A DNA stretch of 64,000 bases from Hippophae tibetana. Its lineage: Eukaryota; Streptophyta; Magnoliopsida; Rosales; Elaeagnaceae. The notes under the pieces are model-generated. The model was given only the letters and a program-made list of their open reading frames with translations. It was not told the origin of the DNA and ran no database searches. The position numbers and the translations under genes are program-made. The stretch is taken from the NCBI GenBank assembly GCA_037013495.1, contig CM072810.1:30967843-31031842 (forward strand), read 5' to 3'. Shown piece after piece: positions 10,641-22,826 of this stretch (its first letter is position 1; each line of letters starts with the position of its first letter).

Positions 10641-12068
10641 TGTAAGGACTATGAGTGTTGGCTATTTTCGTGGACAAAATATTTACTTGTAAATTTTTTT
10701 TAGACATGCTATCAAGTTTATCAAGAAAAGCCGAACAAATGTTCAAGTTTCAGATATTCGTACTTGAGGTATGTTTTTTTATAACTACGACACTTAAGAT
10801 TGCATTCGTGCATTTAATAACACATTTTCATAAATCAGAAATTATATTTTATGTTAAAATATTTATTCAAACTTTAATTAATTTATGAAATTATTAATTA
10901 AATATTTTTATAATATATCTTAAGATAATATTAAGTTTTTGTTTTTAATGGACTTTGAAAACATATTTAACCCTAACCCTAATATCATTAAGTATTATTA
11001 TTATCTATATATATAGATGCATTAGGGTTAGAGTGCGTGATAGAATAAAAAAAAGAAAAATAGAAGAAGAGCTGCCAAGGAGAAGAGCCGAAAACCATAT
11101 GAGAAAAAGAAAAGGCTGCCAAACAAAAAACCTATCTGCGTAGAAAAACAGAGAAGTAGAGCAACAACCACAGGTTAATTAATTTTTTTTAAAAGTGATC
11201 CTTAAGTGTGATGGGCTAATAAAATGAGATGTTAGATTAATTAATATTCTTTAAGAGTAATACTTCAGTTCAGGAAATCATATATATATATATTGGACAT
11301 CAAAGGTAACTTTACATATAGTTATATATATATATTGAAAGCTACGCAGAAGGGAGAAAATGTAACTAATATATATATATGCTTTTGATTTATATTAATT
11401 AATTTAATTCTTATTGATTTGATTTATAGGTATTTAAATTAAATAATTTTATGAACGATCATGATTATTTGATTTAATTATTAAATTTCAAAGAAGTTAT
11501 TTTTATTGAAATTATGCGTAATCTTTTTGCCCTAGAATATACTAGTTGACTTGGTTTAAATGAAATTTGTTTTAAATCATCTAGTTAGGATTATTCATTG
11601 TTAAATCCGTTCTAGAACGCACATGGGCACTTGTGTTTTTTTTTGTGCTAATCATTTTGCAGTTGATTTGTGAACGATCTGATTTGCGGGGAGCTTATTG
11701 GAACGTTGGTATGGAAACCGCTCACGCTAATATTGGAAATTGTGAAAACAAAGCAGGGGCTCGTAAGTAAAGTACATTGGGGAAGTATCCTAGGGAGGGT
11801 AGCATAAGACTGAGTTTGTACTTGAACATTTGATTTTCATAGTGGAAAGTTAGGTGGTCCAGTGGACCGGTGGTTTTCCTCTTAGGTCATTATTGTGACC
11901 TAGGTTGTTTCCACCTAAAAATATTGTGTGTTATAATTTCCGCACTTTACTCTTACACACGATTGCATGTTTGGCCGCTTTGTTTATGTTAGTAAATTAT
12001 AAATTAATAAAAAATAACCTATTCACCCCCCCTCTAGATTAATCAGGTCTATATTTTATAAACTTTCA
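10641..12068 (+). repeat. 5' LTR of the Sirevirus
   Basis: Length is 1428 bp, from TGTAAGGACTATGAG to AACTTTCA. It contains a TATA box (TATATATATA, 11006-11015) framed by inverted telo-box-like words (AACCCTAACCCTAAT at 10969, ATTAGGGTTA at 11021). It also contains a G+C-rich inverted repeat (GGTCC-AGT-GGACC, 11856-11868). The short ORF at 10955-11143 is not a gene: it lies in the LTR and recurs identically placed in the other LTR. Confidence 0.92.
11006..11015 (+). promoter_or_regulatory. TATA box of the Sirevirus LTR with flanking telo-box inverted repeat
   Basis: TATATATATA sits between AACCCTAACCCTAAT (10969-10983) and ATTAGGGTTAGAG (11021-11033), so the arms can pair around it. The arrangement is repeated in the right LTR (about 18795-18856). 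AAACCCTAA-type telo-boxes occur in many plant promoters. The role here is inferred. Confidence 0.5.
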
Positions 12069-12070
12069 AT

Positions 12071-12082
12071 TGGTATCAGAGC
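12071..12082 (+). promoter_or_regulatory. Primer-binding site of the Sirevirus
   Basis: TGGTATCAGAGC begins two bases after the LTR end and is complementary to the 3' end of initiator tRNA-Met, the primer of most plant Copia elements. Confidence 0.92.
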
Positions 12083-12135
12083 AGACACTAGACACACTTA
12101 GTGAGATTGATCCTTAGGGACACACACGCTTACTT

Positions 12136-14030
12136 ATGGACCAAATGAAAGAAGGTGGGTCATCTGTTAGACCCCCACTCTTTGATGGGTTTAATTACCC
12201 TTACTGGAAGGCTCGCATGCAAGCTTTTCTCAGACAAGATGAAAAAGTATGGGATGCTATTCTTGATGGTTGGGAACCACCTTCGGTAACGAAAGATGGT
12301 GTAACAATCATAAAGCCAAGAAGAGACTGGACCACTGAAGAACGCACCCTTAGTGGGGCAAACAAAAGGTCTAAGCTCAATATTCGCTGCAGTGTCGATG
12401 GATGAGTTTCGTCGCATCTCCAAATGTGAGACTACTAAAGATGCATGGAATGCACTTGCTCTTGCTCATGAAGGAACTTCCCAAGTAAAACAAACAAAAT
12501 TGAGATTGCTAACATCTGAGTTTGATTCTATTAAAATGAGCAACAATGAAACTTTTGGTCAATTCTATGCTCGCTTCTGTGATATCACTAATGCTTGTTC
12601 TAACCTTGGTGAGAAAATTCCACAACCTATACAAGTGCGCAAACTCCTAAGCTCTTTAACAGCTGACTATAAGATGAAAGTTACAGCGATAGAGGAAAGC
12701 AAGAATATAGACACACTAAAAATTGATGAACTTGTCGGGTCAATACAAACCTATGAGCTTTCTCTTGATCCACCCAAGAAAAATAAGGATGTGGCATTCA
12801 AAAGCTCCAAAAAGGACATCTCTGATAGTGATGATGATATGAATGATGAGTCACTAGTCTTGTTAGCACGAAAATTTAAGAAGTTCATGAAGAAGAAAGG
12901 TCAACAGAATAATCATTCCAACAAGGGACAATCCAGTCGTTCGAATGACCGAAAGTCAAGGGAAATCAAGTCTCCTAGCCTTGATGGTAAGAAAAGTAAG
13001 CCTACTAGTCCTCAATGCTTTACTGGTGGGGGATTTGGTCATATTTCTACAGATTGTGCTAACAATAAAAAGAAATTTGGAAAAGCCTTTAATGCTACAC
13101 TCAGTGACACAGAAAGTGAACAGGACAATGCTAGTAACTCAGAGGATGACACTAATTATTGTGCCTTCACCGCAACTTCCAATGCACATCACAATGACTC
13201 CGACCTTAGCTCGGATGAAGAAAATGAGGAAGTAAACTCTTCTCTCTTACTGTCTAAGTTTAATGTATCGAATTATGAGGAACTATTCATGGATTGTCTA
13301 GGTGCCAGGGAAGAGAGAGATAAATTGCTTGTGGAAGTAACTAAACTTAATGATATCATCAATGTTCACAAAAAAAATTCCTCTAACCTAGAGAAAGATA
13401 AAAAGGAATTGTCTGATCATATTAATTCTTTGAATTTGAGACTTGCAGAAACCATTGAGGAAAACAAAAATCTCAAGCAAGAACTTAGTATTGCTAAAGA
13501 AACGATGAAGAATTTGACCATTGGTGCTGAAAAATTAACCAAAGTCCTAGACTATGGAAAGCCACATGGAGATAAGAGAGGTCTTGGATACATAGATGAA
13601 CAATCAACACCTTCATCATCCAAAACTCAATTTGTAAAACCCACTATTGCTCAGGCAGGGAAGGTAGTTTTTGCACCTTATCATTCTAAGAAAATTCAAT
13701 TCGTTCCCATCTGTCATCATTGTGGTAGGAAAGGACATATTAGACCTAAGTGTAGATTTATTTATGCTTATGATTCTATCACGAATACAAATGTTTCTAA
13801 AACACCTCAAAAAAATTCAAAATGTAAAGTTTTTACTATAAGAACTACACAAAAAGAGGAATATAAGAAACCAGTAACTCAAATGTCCAAAATTAAAAAA
13901 GGATGGGTTAAGAAATCTGAGTTGCACTGTTTTGTGGACCATATAGCATTTAAGGTTAAATCAAATACCGCTTGGTATTTTGATAGTGGATGCTCTGGAC
14001 ACATGACAGGGAATCGTTCTTTGTTAAAAC
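12136..14030 (+). pseudogene. Sirevirus gag and start of protease (frameshifted)
   Basis: The ATG at 12136 opens the capsid N-terminus (LFDGFNYPYWKARM, WTTEERTLSGANK). The frame shifts between about 12353 and 12370 and continues to about 14025. It holds the capsid (FRRISKCETTKDAWNAL), a basic region and a first zinc knuckle at about 13016-13057 that lacks its second Cys (CFTGGGFGHISTDC). A long predicted coiled coil (about 13310-13560) and an intact CX2CX4HX4C knuckle (CHHCGRKGHIRPKC, about 13710-13755) follow. The protease active-site D-S-G is encoded at 13982-13990. A second frameshift near 14025 moves the protease remainder to another frame. Gag packages element RNA. The second knuckle is intact in the relative at 50480-50803. 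Confidence 0.88.
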
Positions 14031-17022
14031 CTTTAAGGAATACAATGAAGGGACAGTTACCTTTGGTGATGGTAAAACATCTAGAATTATTGGAAAAGGC
14101 TCTGTTCAAATAGAGGGTATCCCTAAACTTGATGAAGTTTTATATGTGGAAGGACTTAAGGCAAACTTGATTAGCATAAGTCAAATATGTGATAGTGATT
14201 TTAATGTGCAATTTACAAACAATCACTGTTTTGTAACACATCAAAATGGTGAATGTGTGATTAAGGGAATCAGGTCACATGACAATTGTTATTGTATTGA
14301 TACATCACCCACAGTAACATGTAACCTAGCTAGCAATGACTCAACTATCTTGTGGCACGAAAAGCTAGGTCATATGAATTTTAAAGATCTGGTTAGATTA
14401 AGCAAAATTGAGACTGTGCGTGGTTTACCTATTCTTTCAAAAATTGAAACACCTGTATGTGGACCATGTCAATTGGGTAAACAAACTAGGATTTCTCATA
14501 AGAAGATCAAGAGTATAAATACAAACAGAGTATTGGAATTGATACATATTGACCTTATGGGTCCTATGAGAACAGAAAGTATTGGAGGTAAGAAATATAT
14601 CATAGTTGTAGTAGATGACTTTTCTCGCTACACGTGGGTAGACTTTCTTAGAGACAAGTCAGATGCTTTTGAGTTTTTCATCTCATATTGTACAAGAGTG
14701 CAGATTGAAGCAGGTGACAAAATAGTAACCATCAAGAGACTGAGAACAGACCATGGAAAAGAGTTTGAAAATACCAAGTATGCTGACTTCTGTAAAGAAC
14801 ATGGTATCTTTCATGAATTCTTTACTCCTATCACACCTCAACAAAATGGTGTAGTTGAAAGGAAAAATAGGATACTTCAAGAGATGGAAAGAGTAATGAT
14901 GCATGCCAAGGGAGTCTCCAAAAGGTTTTGGGCTGAAGCTATAAACACTGCATGTCACATTATAAATCGTGTATATCTTCGCCCAAGTACAAACCAAACT
15001 CCCTATGAGATATGGAGAGGTAAAAACCCCAATCTAAAATTTATGCATATTTTTGGAAGTAAGTGCTACATACTTAGAGATTGAGAACAGTTGGGTAAGT
15101 TTGATTCAAGAAGTGATGAAGGTATATTTCTTGGTTATTCCCTAAATAGTAGAGCTTATAGAGTCTTGAACTGTAGAACTAATGTAGTTATGGAATCCAT
15201 AAATGTCGTTATAGATGATAGGGGTAAGAAGATTACAAGTGAAGAAGTTGGAAATGAAGAAAATTTCACAACACCTCAATTAACAATAACCAGTGACACA
15301 ATTGGAATAAAAGAAGAGGAGTTGAAGGAAAGTGAACAAAAGAAGGAAGAAGCATCAACCTCATCAATGATAAATCCAACTCGAACTTAAAAAAATCATC
15401 CTATTAAGAATATAATTGGAGATCTTGATGCTAGCATGGTAACAAGAAGAAGAAAAATAAGTGAGGTAACTCATTTATGCTATATTTCTCAATTTGAACC
15501 AAAAAATGTGAATGAAGCTCTTAGGGATGAATTTTGGATAAATGCCATGCAGGATGAGTTAGCTCAATTTGAAAGAAATCATGTATGGGTATTAGTACCT
15601 AAGCCTAAAAACAAAAATGTTATTGGAACAAAATGGGTGTTCAAAAATAAATCTGATGAGCATGACATTGTTGTTAGAAATAAGGCTAGGTTAGTAGCTC
15701 AAGGCTACACGCAAGTAGAAGGAGTTGATTTTGATGAAACATTTGCACCTGTAGCTAGACTAGAGTCAATTAGGATTTTACTTGCCATTTCCTGTCATAT
15801 GAAGTTCAAATTATATCCAATGGATGTTAAGTCTACCTTTTTGAATGTATTTTTGAATGAGGAGGTGTACGTGGAACAACCAAAAGGATTTGTTGATCCG
15901 AAATTTCCAAATCATGTTTACAAACTCCAAAAGGCTCTGTATGGTTTAAAACAAGCTCCACGAGCATGGTATGAGAGACTTACCAACTATCTTTTGAACA
16001 AGGGATTTATTCGAGGGGGAGTTGATAAGACTTTATTCACTAAAAGGAGTAGTGACGAGATCTTTATTGCTCAAATTTATGTGGATGACATAGTTTTTGG
16101 ATCCACATCTAGTACACTAGTGGATGATTTTGTGCATGTTATGACAAATGAATTTGAAATGTCCATGGTAGGTGAAATGAATTTCTTCCTTGGTTTACAA
16201 ATCAAACAATCTCATGATAATATATTTATTTCTCAAACCAAGTACGCTTGTAACCTTGTTAAAAGATTTGGTCTTGAAACTAGCAAGCCATTACGAACTC
16301 CTTTAGGTACCAGCACAAAAATTACAAAGGACACTCAAGGTAAAAGTGTTGATCAAACCCTTTATAGGAGTATGATAGGTAGTTTACTTTACCTCACTGC
16401 AAGTAGACCTGACATATGTTTTAGTGTTGGTGTGTGTGCCCGTTATCAAGCTGACCCTAAGGAATCACACTTAGAGAATGTAAAGAGAATCATTAGGTAT
16501 ATCTCAGGAACAAGTAATTATGGTTTATATTTTACTACTGATACTACTTGTGAAGTAAGTGGTTTTACAGATGCCGACTGGGCAGGCAACCAGGATGATA
16601 GGAAGAGCACATCATGTGGTTGTTTCTATATTGGAAACAACTTAGTATCATGGCATAGTAAAAAACAGAACTCTATCTCACTCTCTACAACTGAAGCGGA
16701 ATACATTGCTACAGGAAGCTCTTGCACACAAATGCTTTGGATGAAAAACATGCTCAAGGACTACGGTCAACCACAAGGTATGATGCCCTTATATTGTGAT
16801 AACACTAGTGCTATATGTATTTCTAAGAACCCAGTTCAACATTCTAGAACTAAGCACATTGACATAAGGCATCACTTTATTCGAGAACTAGTTGAAGAGA
16901 AAATAGTAACACTTGAGTTTGTACCTACTCAGAGACAACTAGCTGATATATTCACTAAAGCCATAGACACGCAAAGATTTGAGTATCTTAGAAGTGCCTT
17001 GGGAATTTCTCCCTCAAATTGA
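14025..17022 (+). pseudogene. Sirevirus pol: protease end, integrase, reverse transcriptase, RNase H
   Basis: One frame carries the rest of pol, broken by a TGA at 15082-15084 and a TAA at 15388-15390. The integrase HHCC domain (WHEKLGHMNF ... CGPCQLGKQTR) is followed by the catalytic core with its two Asp (IDLMGPM, LRTDHGKEF) and Glu (QNGVVERKNR). The segment after the first stop includes a SDEGIFLGYS motif. The RT from 15436 is intact ([13 protein letters not shown]-type start, KWVFKNK, YVDDI at about 16078). RNase H has FTDADWAG and SLSTTEAEY and ends with [17 protein letters not shown]. The two stops are the only lesions in this segment, so decay is mild. Confidence 0.9.
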
Positions 17023-18509
17023 ATTTCAAATTTTATTACACAAAAAAAAATCCTTGTTTGGCCAACACATTATTCAACTTATTTAATACTTCCATACACA
17101 TAATCTCATTTTTAGTGACTCAACTCATTTTGATATTTATTGTATAAATTATGCTACAATTTTGGCTTATGCATACACATATATTCTTATACATGTGATG
17201 ATCGATGTTGACATAAACTTCTTCACACACTCACGAACTCACATATATGTTATGCTTGAAGTTTATGAATTTTCTTGAAAGACTCTAGGACTTTAACTAA
17301 TCTTGATTGTAAAATTGTGTTGAGTTCTACTTTTGTTTACTAAAATTTTACCGTATGGAGGCACCTAGTATTGAGAGGGCTACCTATTGTGATGTGTAAA
17401 GCTACCGCAATGAACGGAGAGGGCTACCTCACAACTAGTGTGAAAGTCATTGTGCTAGGTTTATGGCTCGTGCAAAAAACAAGGGAAAGATTATGCAAAA
17501 AGTGATTGCTTATAAATCTTGTACTTGGAATGCACAAAAAGAAAGAGCTAATAGAGGTTAATATATATATATATATATCATTTACCTCATTTATAAAAAA
17601 AATTAAGTCCTCTTTTGGTAAATATATTTTATTTTGTAAGATTGAAGACTCGATTATATTTTTATATGATAGGTGATATTTTTTCTCTTGAGTCTTTCTT
17701 GATAGATCATAAATGAATTAATTGACTTATTTGTGGAGTTTAGGCATGTATACTACTTTAAGTAAATGTCAATATGTCATTATATGTGCGAAGTGTGCGT
17801 GTGCACCTCTTCTATTCTACTTATTTATTTATATGATAAATAATCAAAATTGGAGTTTAAAAAAAATGATGAGTTCTCAATTGGTTGTGCGCTTGTTTGT
17901 AATTAAATAAGTTTAATACCTTATGTGGCTATGTATGCAAATTTGAAAATAAAATAAAAAATTATTATTTATATCCTCTTTTCATTTATTACTTTTTTTA
18001 ATTGGTTTCTAAGTTAAAGAGTCATAGAACTTAGGAGGAGTTTAAAGCACATTGCATTTTGGCATTACTTTGATTTTACACTGTTATATCTTTAGGAGGA
18101 GTTTAGCTTCAATTGTTTGTCTAATGCTTTGTCCTTCTCGTGTGTCAAAAAGGGGGAGAGAATATTTACTTCCATGTTTTTATTTTGTTATGCATATAAG
18201 GGGAGATCATATTTTTATTAAGCTTAATTGATATGAATGCATACTACATGACTATTATTTACACTTCGCTTATTTTCTATGTAAACTGAACTAATATACA
18301 ATGAGGCTTTCATGCCAAGTTGTCCTATACTTTGTCAATGTTGTTTCAGTTACTTACAATCTTGTCAAGTTGTAGCGAAGATGGATCTACCGGACCATAG
18401 GATAGTTCCACTATGGAGTCTGGGACATCATTGTATTTTTATTTAATTTTTATAAGTGTCATGTAGTAAGTGAGAGGTTTTGCCACACGAAAATGCCAAA
18501 GGGGGAGTT
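17023..18509 (+). other. Sirevirus 3' non-coding region with repeated polypurine tracts
   Basis: There is 1.49 kb between RNase H and the right LTR. I find no envelope-like ORF, which some Sireviruses carry here. Purine-rich tracts occur at 18147-18160 (AAAAAGGGGGAGAG), 18197-18206 (ATAAGGGGAG) and 18498-18507 (AAAGGGGGAG). The last one abuts the LTR and is the functional primer for plus-strand synthesis. Multiple polypurine tracts are, to my knowledge, a described Sirevirus hallmark. Confidence 0.75.
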
Positions 18510-19902
18510 TGTAAGGACTATGAGTGTTGGCTATTTTCGTGGACAAAATATTTACTTGTAAATTTGTTCAAGTTTCAGATATTCGTACTTGAGGTATGTT
18601 TTTTTTATAACTACGATACTTAGGATTGCATTCATGCATTTAATAACACATTTTCATAAATCGGAAATTATATTTTATGTTAAAATATTTATTCAAACTT
18701 TAATTAATTTATGAAATTATTAATTAAATATTTTTATAATATATCTTAAGATAATATTAAGTTTTTGTTTTTAATGGGCTTTGAAAACATATTTAACCCT
18801 AACCCTAATATCATTAAGTATTATTGTTATCTATATATATAGATGCATTAGGGTTAGAGTGCGTGAGAGAAAAAAAAAAAGAAAAATAGAAGAAGAGCTG
18901 CCAAGGAGAAGAGCCGAAAACCATATGAGAAAAAGAAAAGGCTGCCAAATAAAAAACCTATCTGCGTAGAAAAACCGAGAAGTAGAGCAGCAACCACAGG
19001 TTAATTAATTTTTTTTTAAAAGTGATCCTTAAGTGTGATGGGCTAATAGAATGAGATGTTAGATTAATTAATATTCTTTAAGAGTAATACTTCAGTTCAG
19101 GAAATCATATATATATATATATATTGGGCATAAAAGGTAACTTTACATATAGTTATATATATTTATTGAAAGCTACGCAGAAGGGAGAAAAGGTAACTAA
19201 TATATATATGCTTTTGATTTATATTAATTAATTTAATTCTTATTGATTTGATTTATAGGTATTTAAATTAAATAATTTTATGAACGATCATGATTATTTG
19301 ATTTAATTATTAAATTTCAAAGAAGTTATTTTTATTGAAATTATGCGTAATCTTTTTGCCCTAGAATATACTAGTTGATTTGGTTTAAATGAAATTTGTT
19401 TTAAATCATCTAGTTAGGATTATTCATTGTTAAATCCGTTCTAGAACGCACATGGGCACTTGTGTTTTTTTTGTGCTAATCATTTTGCAGTTGATTTGTG
19501 AACGATCTGATTTGCGGGGAGCTTATTGGAACGTTGGTATGGAAACCGCTCACGCTAATATTGGAAATTATGAAAAGAGAGCAGGGGCTCGTAAGTAAAG
19601 TACATTGGGGCAGTATCCTAGGGAGGGTAGCATAAGACCGAGTTTGTACTTGAACATTTGATTTTCATGGTGGAAAGTTAGGTGGTCCGGTGGACCGGTG
19701 GTTTTCCTCTTAGGTCATTGTTGTGACCTAGGTTGTTTCCACCTAAAAATATCATGTGTTATAATTTCCGCACTTTACTCTTACACACGATTGCATGTTT
19801 GGCCGCTTTGTTTATGTTAGTAAATTATAAATTAATAAAAATTAAAAAATAACCTATTCACCCCCCTCTAGGTTAATCAGGTCCATATTTTATAAACTTT
19901 CA
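18510..19902 (+). repeat. 3' LTR of the Sirevirus
   Basis: Length is 1393 bp, nearly identical to the left LTR. The main difference is a 44-bp deletion near 18562, with AAAT microhomology at the junction. The minus-strand relative (53500-53570) retains that segment, so the deletion is derived. The GAACT target duplication follows at 19903-19907. Confidence 0.92.
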
Positions 19903-19907
19903 GAACT

Positions 19908-20141
19908 AATATTCAAAACGCTTGAAAACATAAATTTATAGAGTTATTAGTACACTTTTTTACTTAATATTTACTTATTTTATTTAATAAAAAATATTTT
20001 TTGGATTAAAAATATAAAAATATAAACTTTTTAGTGAAAAAGGGGAAAATATATTTTTTGAGATTTTGTGGATTTTTTATGATTTTTATCCACGTCAATC
20101 ATGAGTTGCCACGTGGCTTGCCATGTAAGCATATGAGCTGA
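19908..20141. other. AT-rich spacer right of the Sirevirus
   Basis: Homopolymer-rich sequence continues the pre-insertion target, interrupted at GAACT. No gene is seen. Its right part (20090-20130) has GCCACGTGGC and probably belongs to the LTR-like repeat that follows. Confidence 0.4.
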
Positions 20142-21115
20142 CTGGGTAAGCCACGTAGATTCCATATAAGCATAAACAATGAATCATAGATTGCTACATG
20201 TGAGGAGGACGAACCGCGTGTCATGTGTCAACATGGCGTTCAATTCGACTTCATAACGCGGTTAAACAACACTACAATACATCGCAACACTATTGCTCCT
20301 TGCATTCCACTTGTGCTCCACGCCATCCATTACCACGAATCATGTTACACCGCGTGGCTCTAACTCAAAAAGTGTTGACTCAGATCGATCTCCCCTACTA
20401 TACGTTGCTTTTTGATTCGCCCAGTGAATTCCATATGCCACGTGTCGTGTTGTGATTGATTGACACTGTTTATTTTGCTTAATTTGATCTCAACATTTGA
20501 TCTAAAGTTCATATAATAGTCTAGATTGCACTTGACCTATATTTAAGCCGTTAATCACACCATAAACCTTAAGGGGTCGTCATTAGCATAATTTTGGTCA
20601 ATTTTTAGAGCTAAAAAGAGAAACAAATACAGAAAAATTCAAGAGGGGATACAATTTTGGTGGAGATTCAAGAAGAGATTAACACTACAATTCAAGAGAT
20701 TGATCATATTTCTTATTTTACTCTTTTCTTTATCAATTTTTATGTCTTTTTTTTATGAAACATATAAGCTTTATGAACACAATTATGTATAGTTAATTTA
20801 TTATTCTAGGGATCTTATGAACCTAATTTTTACCATATGATGATCTAATATTTTACCCCAATTATAATTTTAATTTAATTATATTATTTAATCTAATTTT
20901 TATGATATTAATTGTTTGGCCAACAATTTATCTATAGAGCCAATTAAATAGATTAGAGAGAATTATTTAATAATTGTTTGTCTTGATTAAATAACATACA
21001 TAGTTTCTAGGCAAAGATGTATGATTCTTATGTATGTGATCCATAATTGATGAACTTAATGAGTAGTGTGCAATTTAATTGGCATACAAGTGTAATTAAA
21101 TTAATTACTTTATAG
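20142..21115 (+). repeat. LTR-like direct repeat, copy A
   Basis: It aligns with 22827-23705 from CTGGG(T/C)AAGCC to TTAATTACT. The shared segment includes AAGGGGTCGTCATTAGCATAA-type sequence near 20570-20600 and a CT/A-rich leader. That layout is typical of a gypsy LTR U3 to U5. Copy A contains GCCACGTGTCG near 20436. The true left end is unknown because copy B is truncated there. Confidence 0.6.
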
Positions 21116-21119
21116 TGGA

Positions 21120-21624
21120 GAAATTCATGATGAAATATTTCCCACAAACAAATAATGCCAAGCTTAGGAATGACATTACTTCTTACCAACAATACGAAGG
21201 AGAATGTTTATATGAAGTATGAGAAAGATTCAAGGAATTGCTAAGGAAGTGTCTTCATCATGGTATTCCTTCTTGGATTCAAATGGACACTTTTTACAAT
21301 GGTCTCAATGCTCAAACAAGAACTATTCTTGATGCATATGCTAATGAAGCTTTGCTAGCCAAATCTTACAATCAAGCTTATGATTTACTTGAGAAAATGG
21401 CTAGCAATAATTATCAATGGCCAATGGATAGAAAGACAACCATAAGAAGAGTAGTCGGAGTGCATGGGGTAAATGATATCACAGCACTTACAGCTCAAGT
21501 GTCATATTTGGCTAATCTTTTGAAGGCTCAAAACTCAACAACGAGTATAAACCAAGTCCAAAATTCAGGAGTGTCATGTGTGTTTTGTGGAGGAACTTAT
21601 TTGTTAATCAAACAAATCAATTAA
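21120..21624 (+). pseudogene. Athila-like gypsy gag fragment
   Basis: The reading frame encodes a block characteristic of Athila/Tat capsid: KYFPQTNNAKLRND, then LYEV, a TGA at 21219-21221 where family members have Trp, then ERFKELLRKC, FYNGLNAQTR and YDLLEKMASNNYQW. A single zinc-knuckle start (CVFCGG) precedes the truncation near 21600. The capsid N-terminus is missing because copy A joins it mid-domain. It is broken and non-functional. Confidence 0.75.
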
Positions 21625-22826
21625 CACCTATGAGTGAGGTCGATAATTAATTTGGTTAATTAAATTAATTTCTTTTTTCTAAGAGATTAAAAATTAACCA
21701 TTTAAATGCCACATTTGGTGGGATTAGACATTTTAAACTTTATTCAAGGTATCCAAATTAAACCTAAGAATTTAATTATCTAAGTACTAACTTTCAAAAG
21801 AGCACTACTCTAAATCATATTTCAATTTGTAATGAAAAATAATATATTTCTCTTTAACATTCTTAATATAAAATCTTGAATAAAAACAAAATTAATTTAT
21901 TTTACCTATTTAATATTTCGTAAGTATAACAACGTTATTATTATATCATATTTACAAACAACCAATCAAGTTAAATTTAATCACAAATAAATTAAACATA
22001 ACATATAAGAATAAAATATAAAAAATAACTATAAATAATTCAAATTAAAATTATACCTCAAAATAATCCTTACAGTATTTTGATGCTAATATTTTGCTAG
22101 AAAACCTCCAAATAGATTTGCATTAATTTTTGTATATTAAATTAAAAACTAAAAATCTATAAAAGCATAGATAGTTCTTCTAAAAAAAAGAACTTTAAAA
22201 CTAAAAACTAAAAAAAAAAATTCTATATAGAGAAAGCTAGAGAAAGAAAGAGTTGGGAAAATTGTTTCTTAAGATGTGTTTTTTACAATAGGGGAGAAAG
22301 GCTTTTTATAGGTGAGAAAAAGGCTAAAAAATGGGAAAATATCTTAAAAAATGATGATAGGTGCATATTGGATATGCTGGCATGCATGTGGGGCGCTGGC
22401 GCGCATGATTGGGCGGGATTCACGACCAAAAATGCGTTAACGTGTGTAGAAATTTGGCATGATGCATACGTATCTGTGCACATAATTCCAACATTAATAG
22501 GTGTGGCTACACAGACTTTCGACGTGATGTGCGCGGCTGCACACAAACTTTCAGCATGATGGGTGTGCAGTTGGGCAATTTTGTCATTTTTTCTATTTTT
22601 TTTTACTTTTCTTTATTTTTTTTCAACATATTTGTGATGTATTTCTTTCAGTATTATTCTTTGAGTTTTTAAATTATTTTTGAAGCAAAAATACTTATAA
22701 AAAATACTCGTGATTTCAAAAACAATTTATATAAAAATATGACAAAATCATATAAATATAATTTTTTTAATCAATTAAAATACATTAAAAATCATGACAA
22801 TTTTAGTGCTTTTTAAGCACTCATCA
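21625..22826 (-). repeat. Inverted Athila-type LTR
   Basis: The reverse complement matches the LTR at 4689-6070. It starts TGATGAGTGCTTAAAAAGC (22826 downward), with a TATA-like CTATAAAAAG near 22305 and shared internal blocks. Its right end abuts copy B exactly at TCATCA/CTGGG. No gypsy coding sequence of its own orientation is attached, so it is a solo or rearranged LTR. Confidence 0.65.

Larger units (their letters stand above)
10641..19902 (+). mobile_element. Near-complete Sirevirus-type Copia retrotransposon
   Basis: The element is 9.26 kb, with LTRs at 10641-12068 and 18510-19902, both TG...CA. It is flanked by a perfect 5-bp target duplication, GAACT at 10636-10640 and 19903-19907. 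The order is LTR, PBS (12071), gag, protease, integrase, RT, RNase H, then 1.5 kb of non-coding 3' sequence with repeated polypurine tracts, and the right LTR. Long LTRs, a large coiled-coil gag, RT similarity and multiple polypurine tracts fit the Sirevirus (SIRE/Maximus) lineage. The LTRs differ by only a few bases per line plus a 44-bp deletion, implying a recent insertion. Gag-pol carries two frameshifts and two stops, so it is not autonomous as sequenced. Confidence 0.92.

Noticed and set aside
10969-10983. Telomere-like CCCTAA repeats, also at 18795 and 53199
   Set aside because: Only two units in each case, always inside the Sirevirus LTR. Not an interstitial telomere.
10955-11143. 62-codon ORF, repeated at 18781-18969
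   Set aside because: It is present in both LTRs at the same place and covers the TATA region. The duplication reflects LTR identity, not conservation of a peptide.
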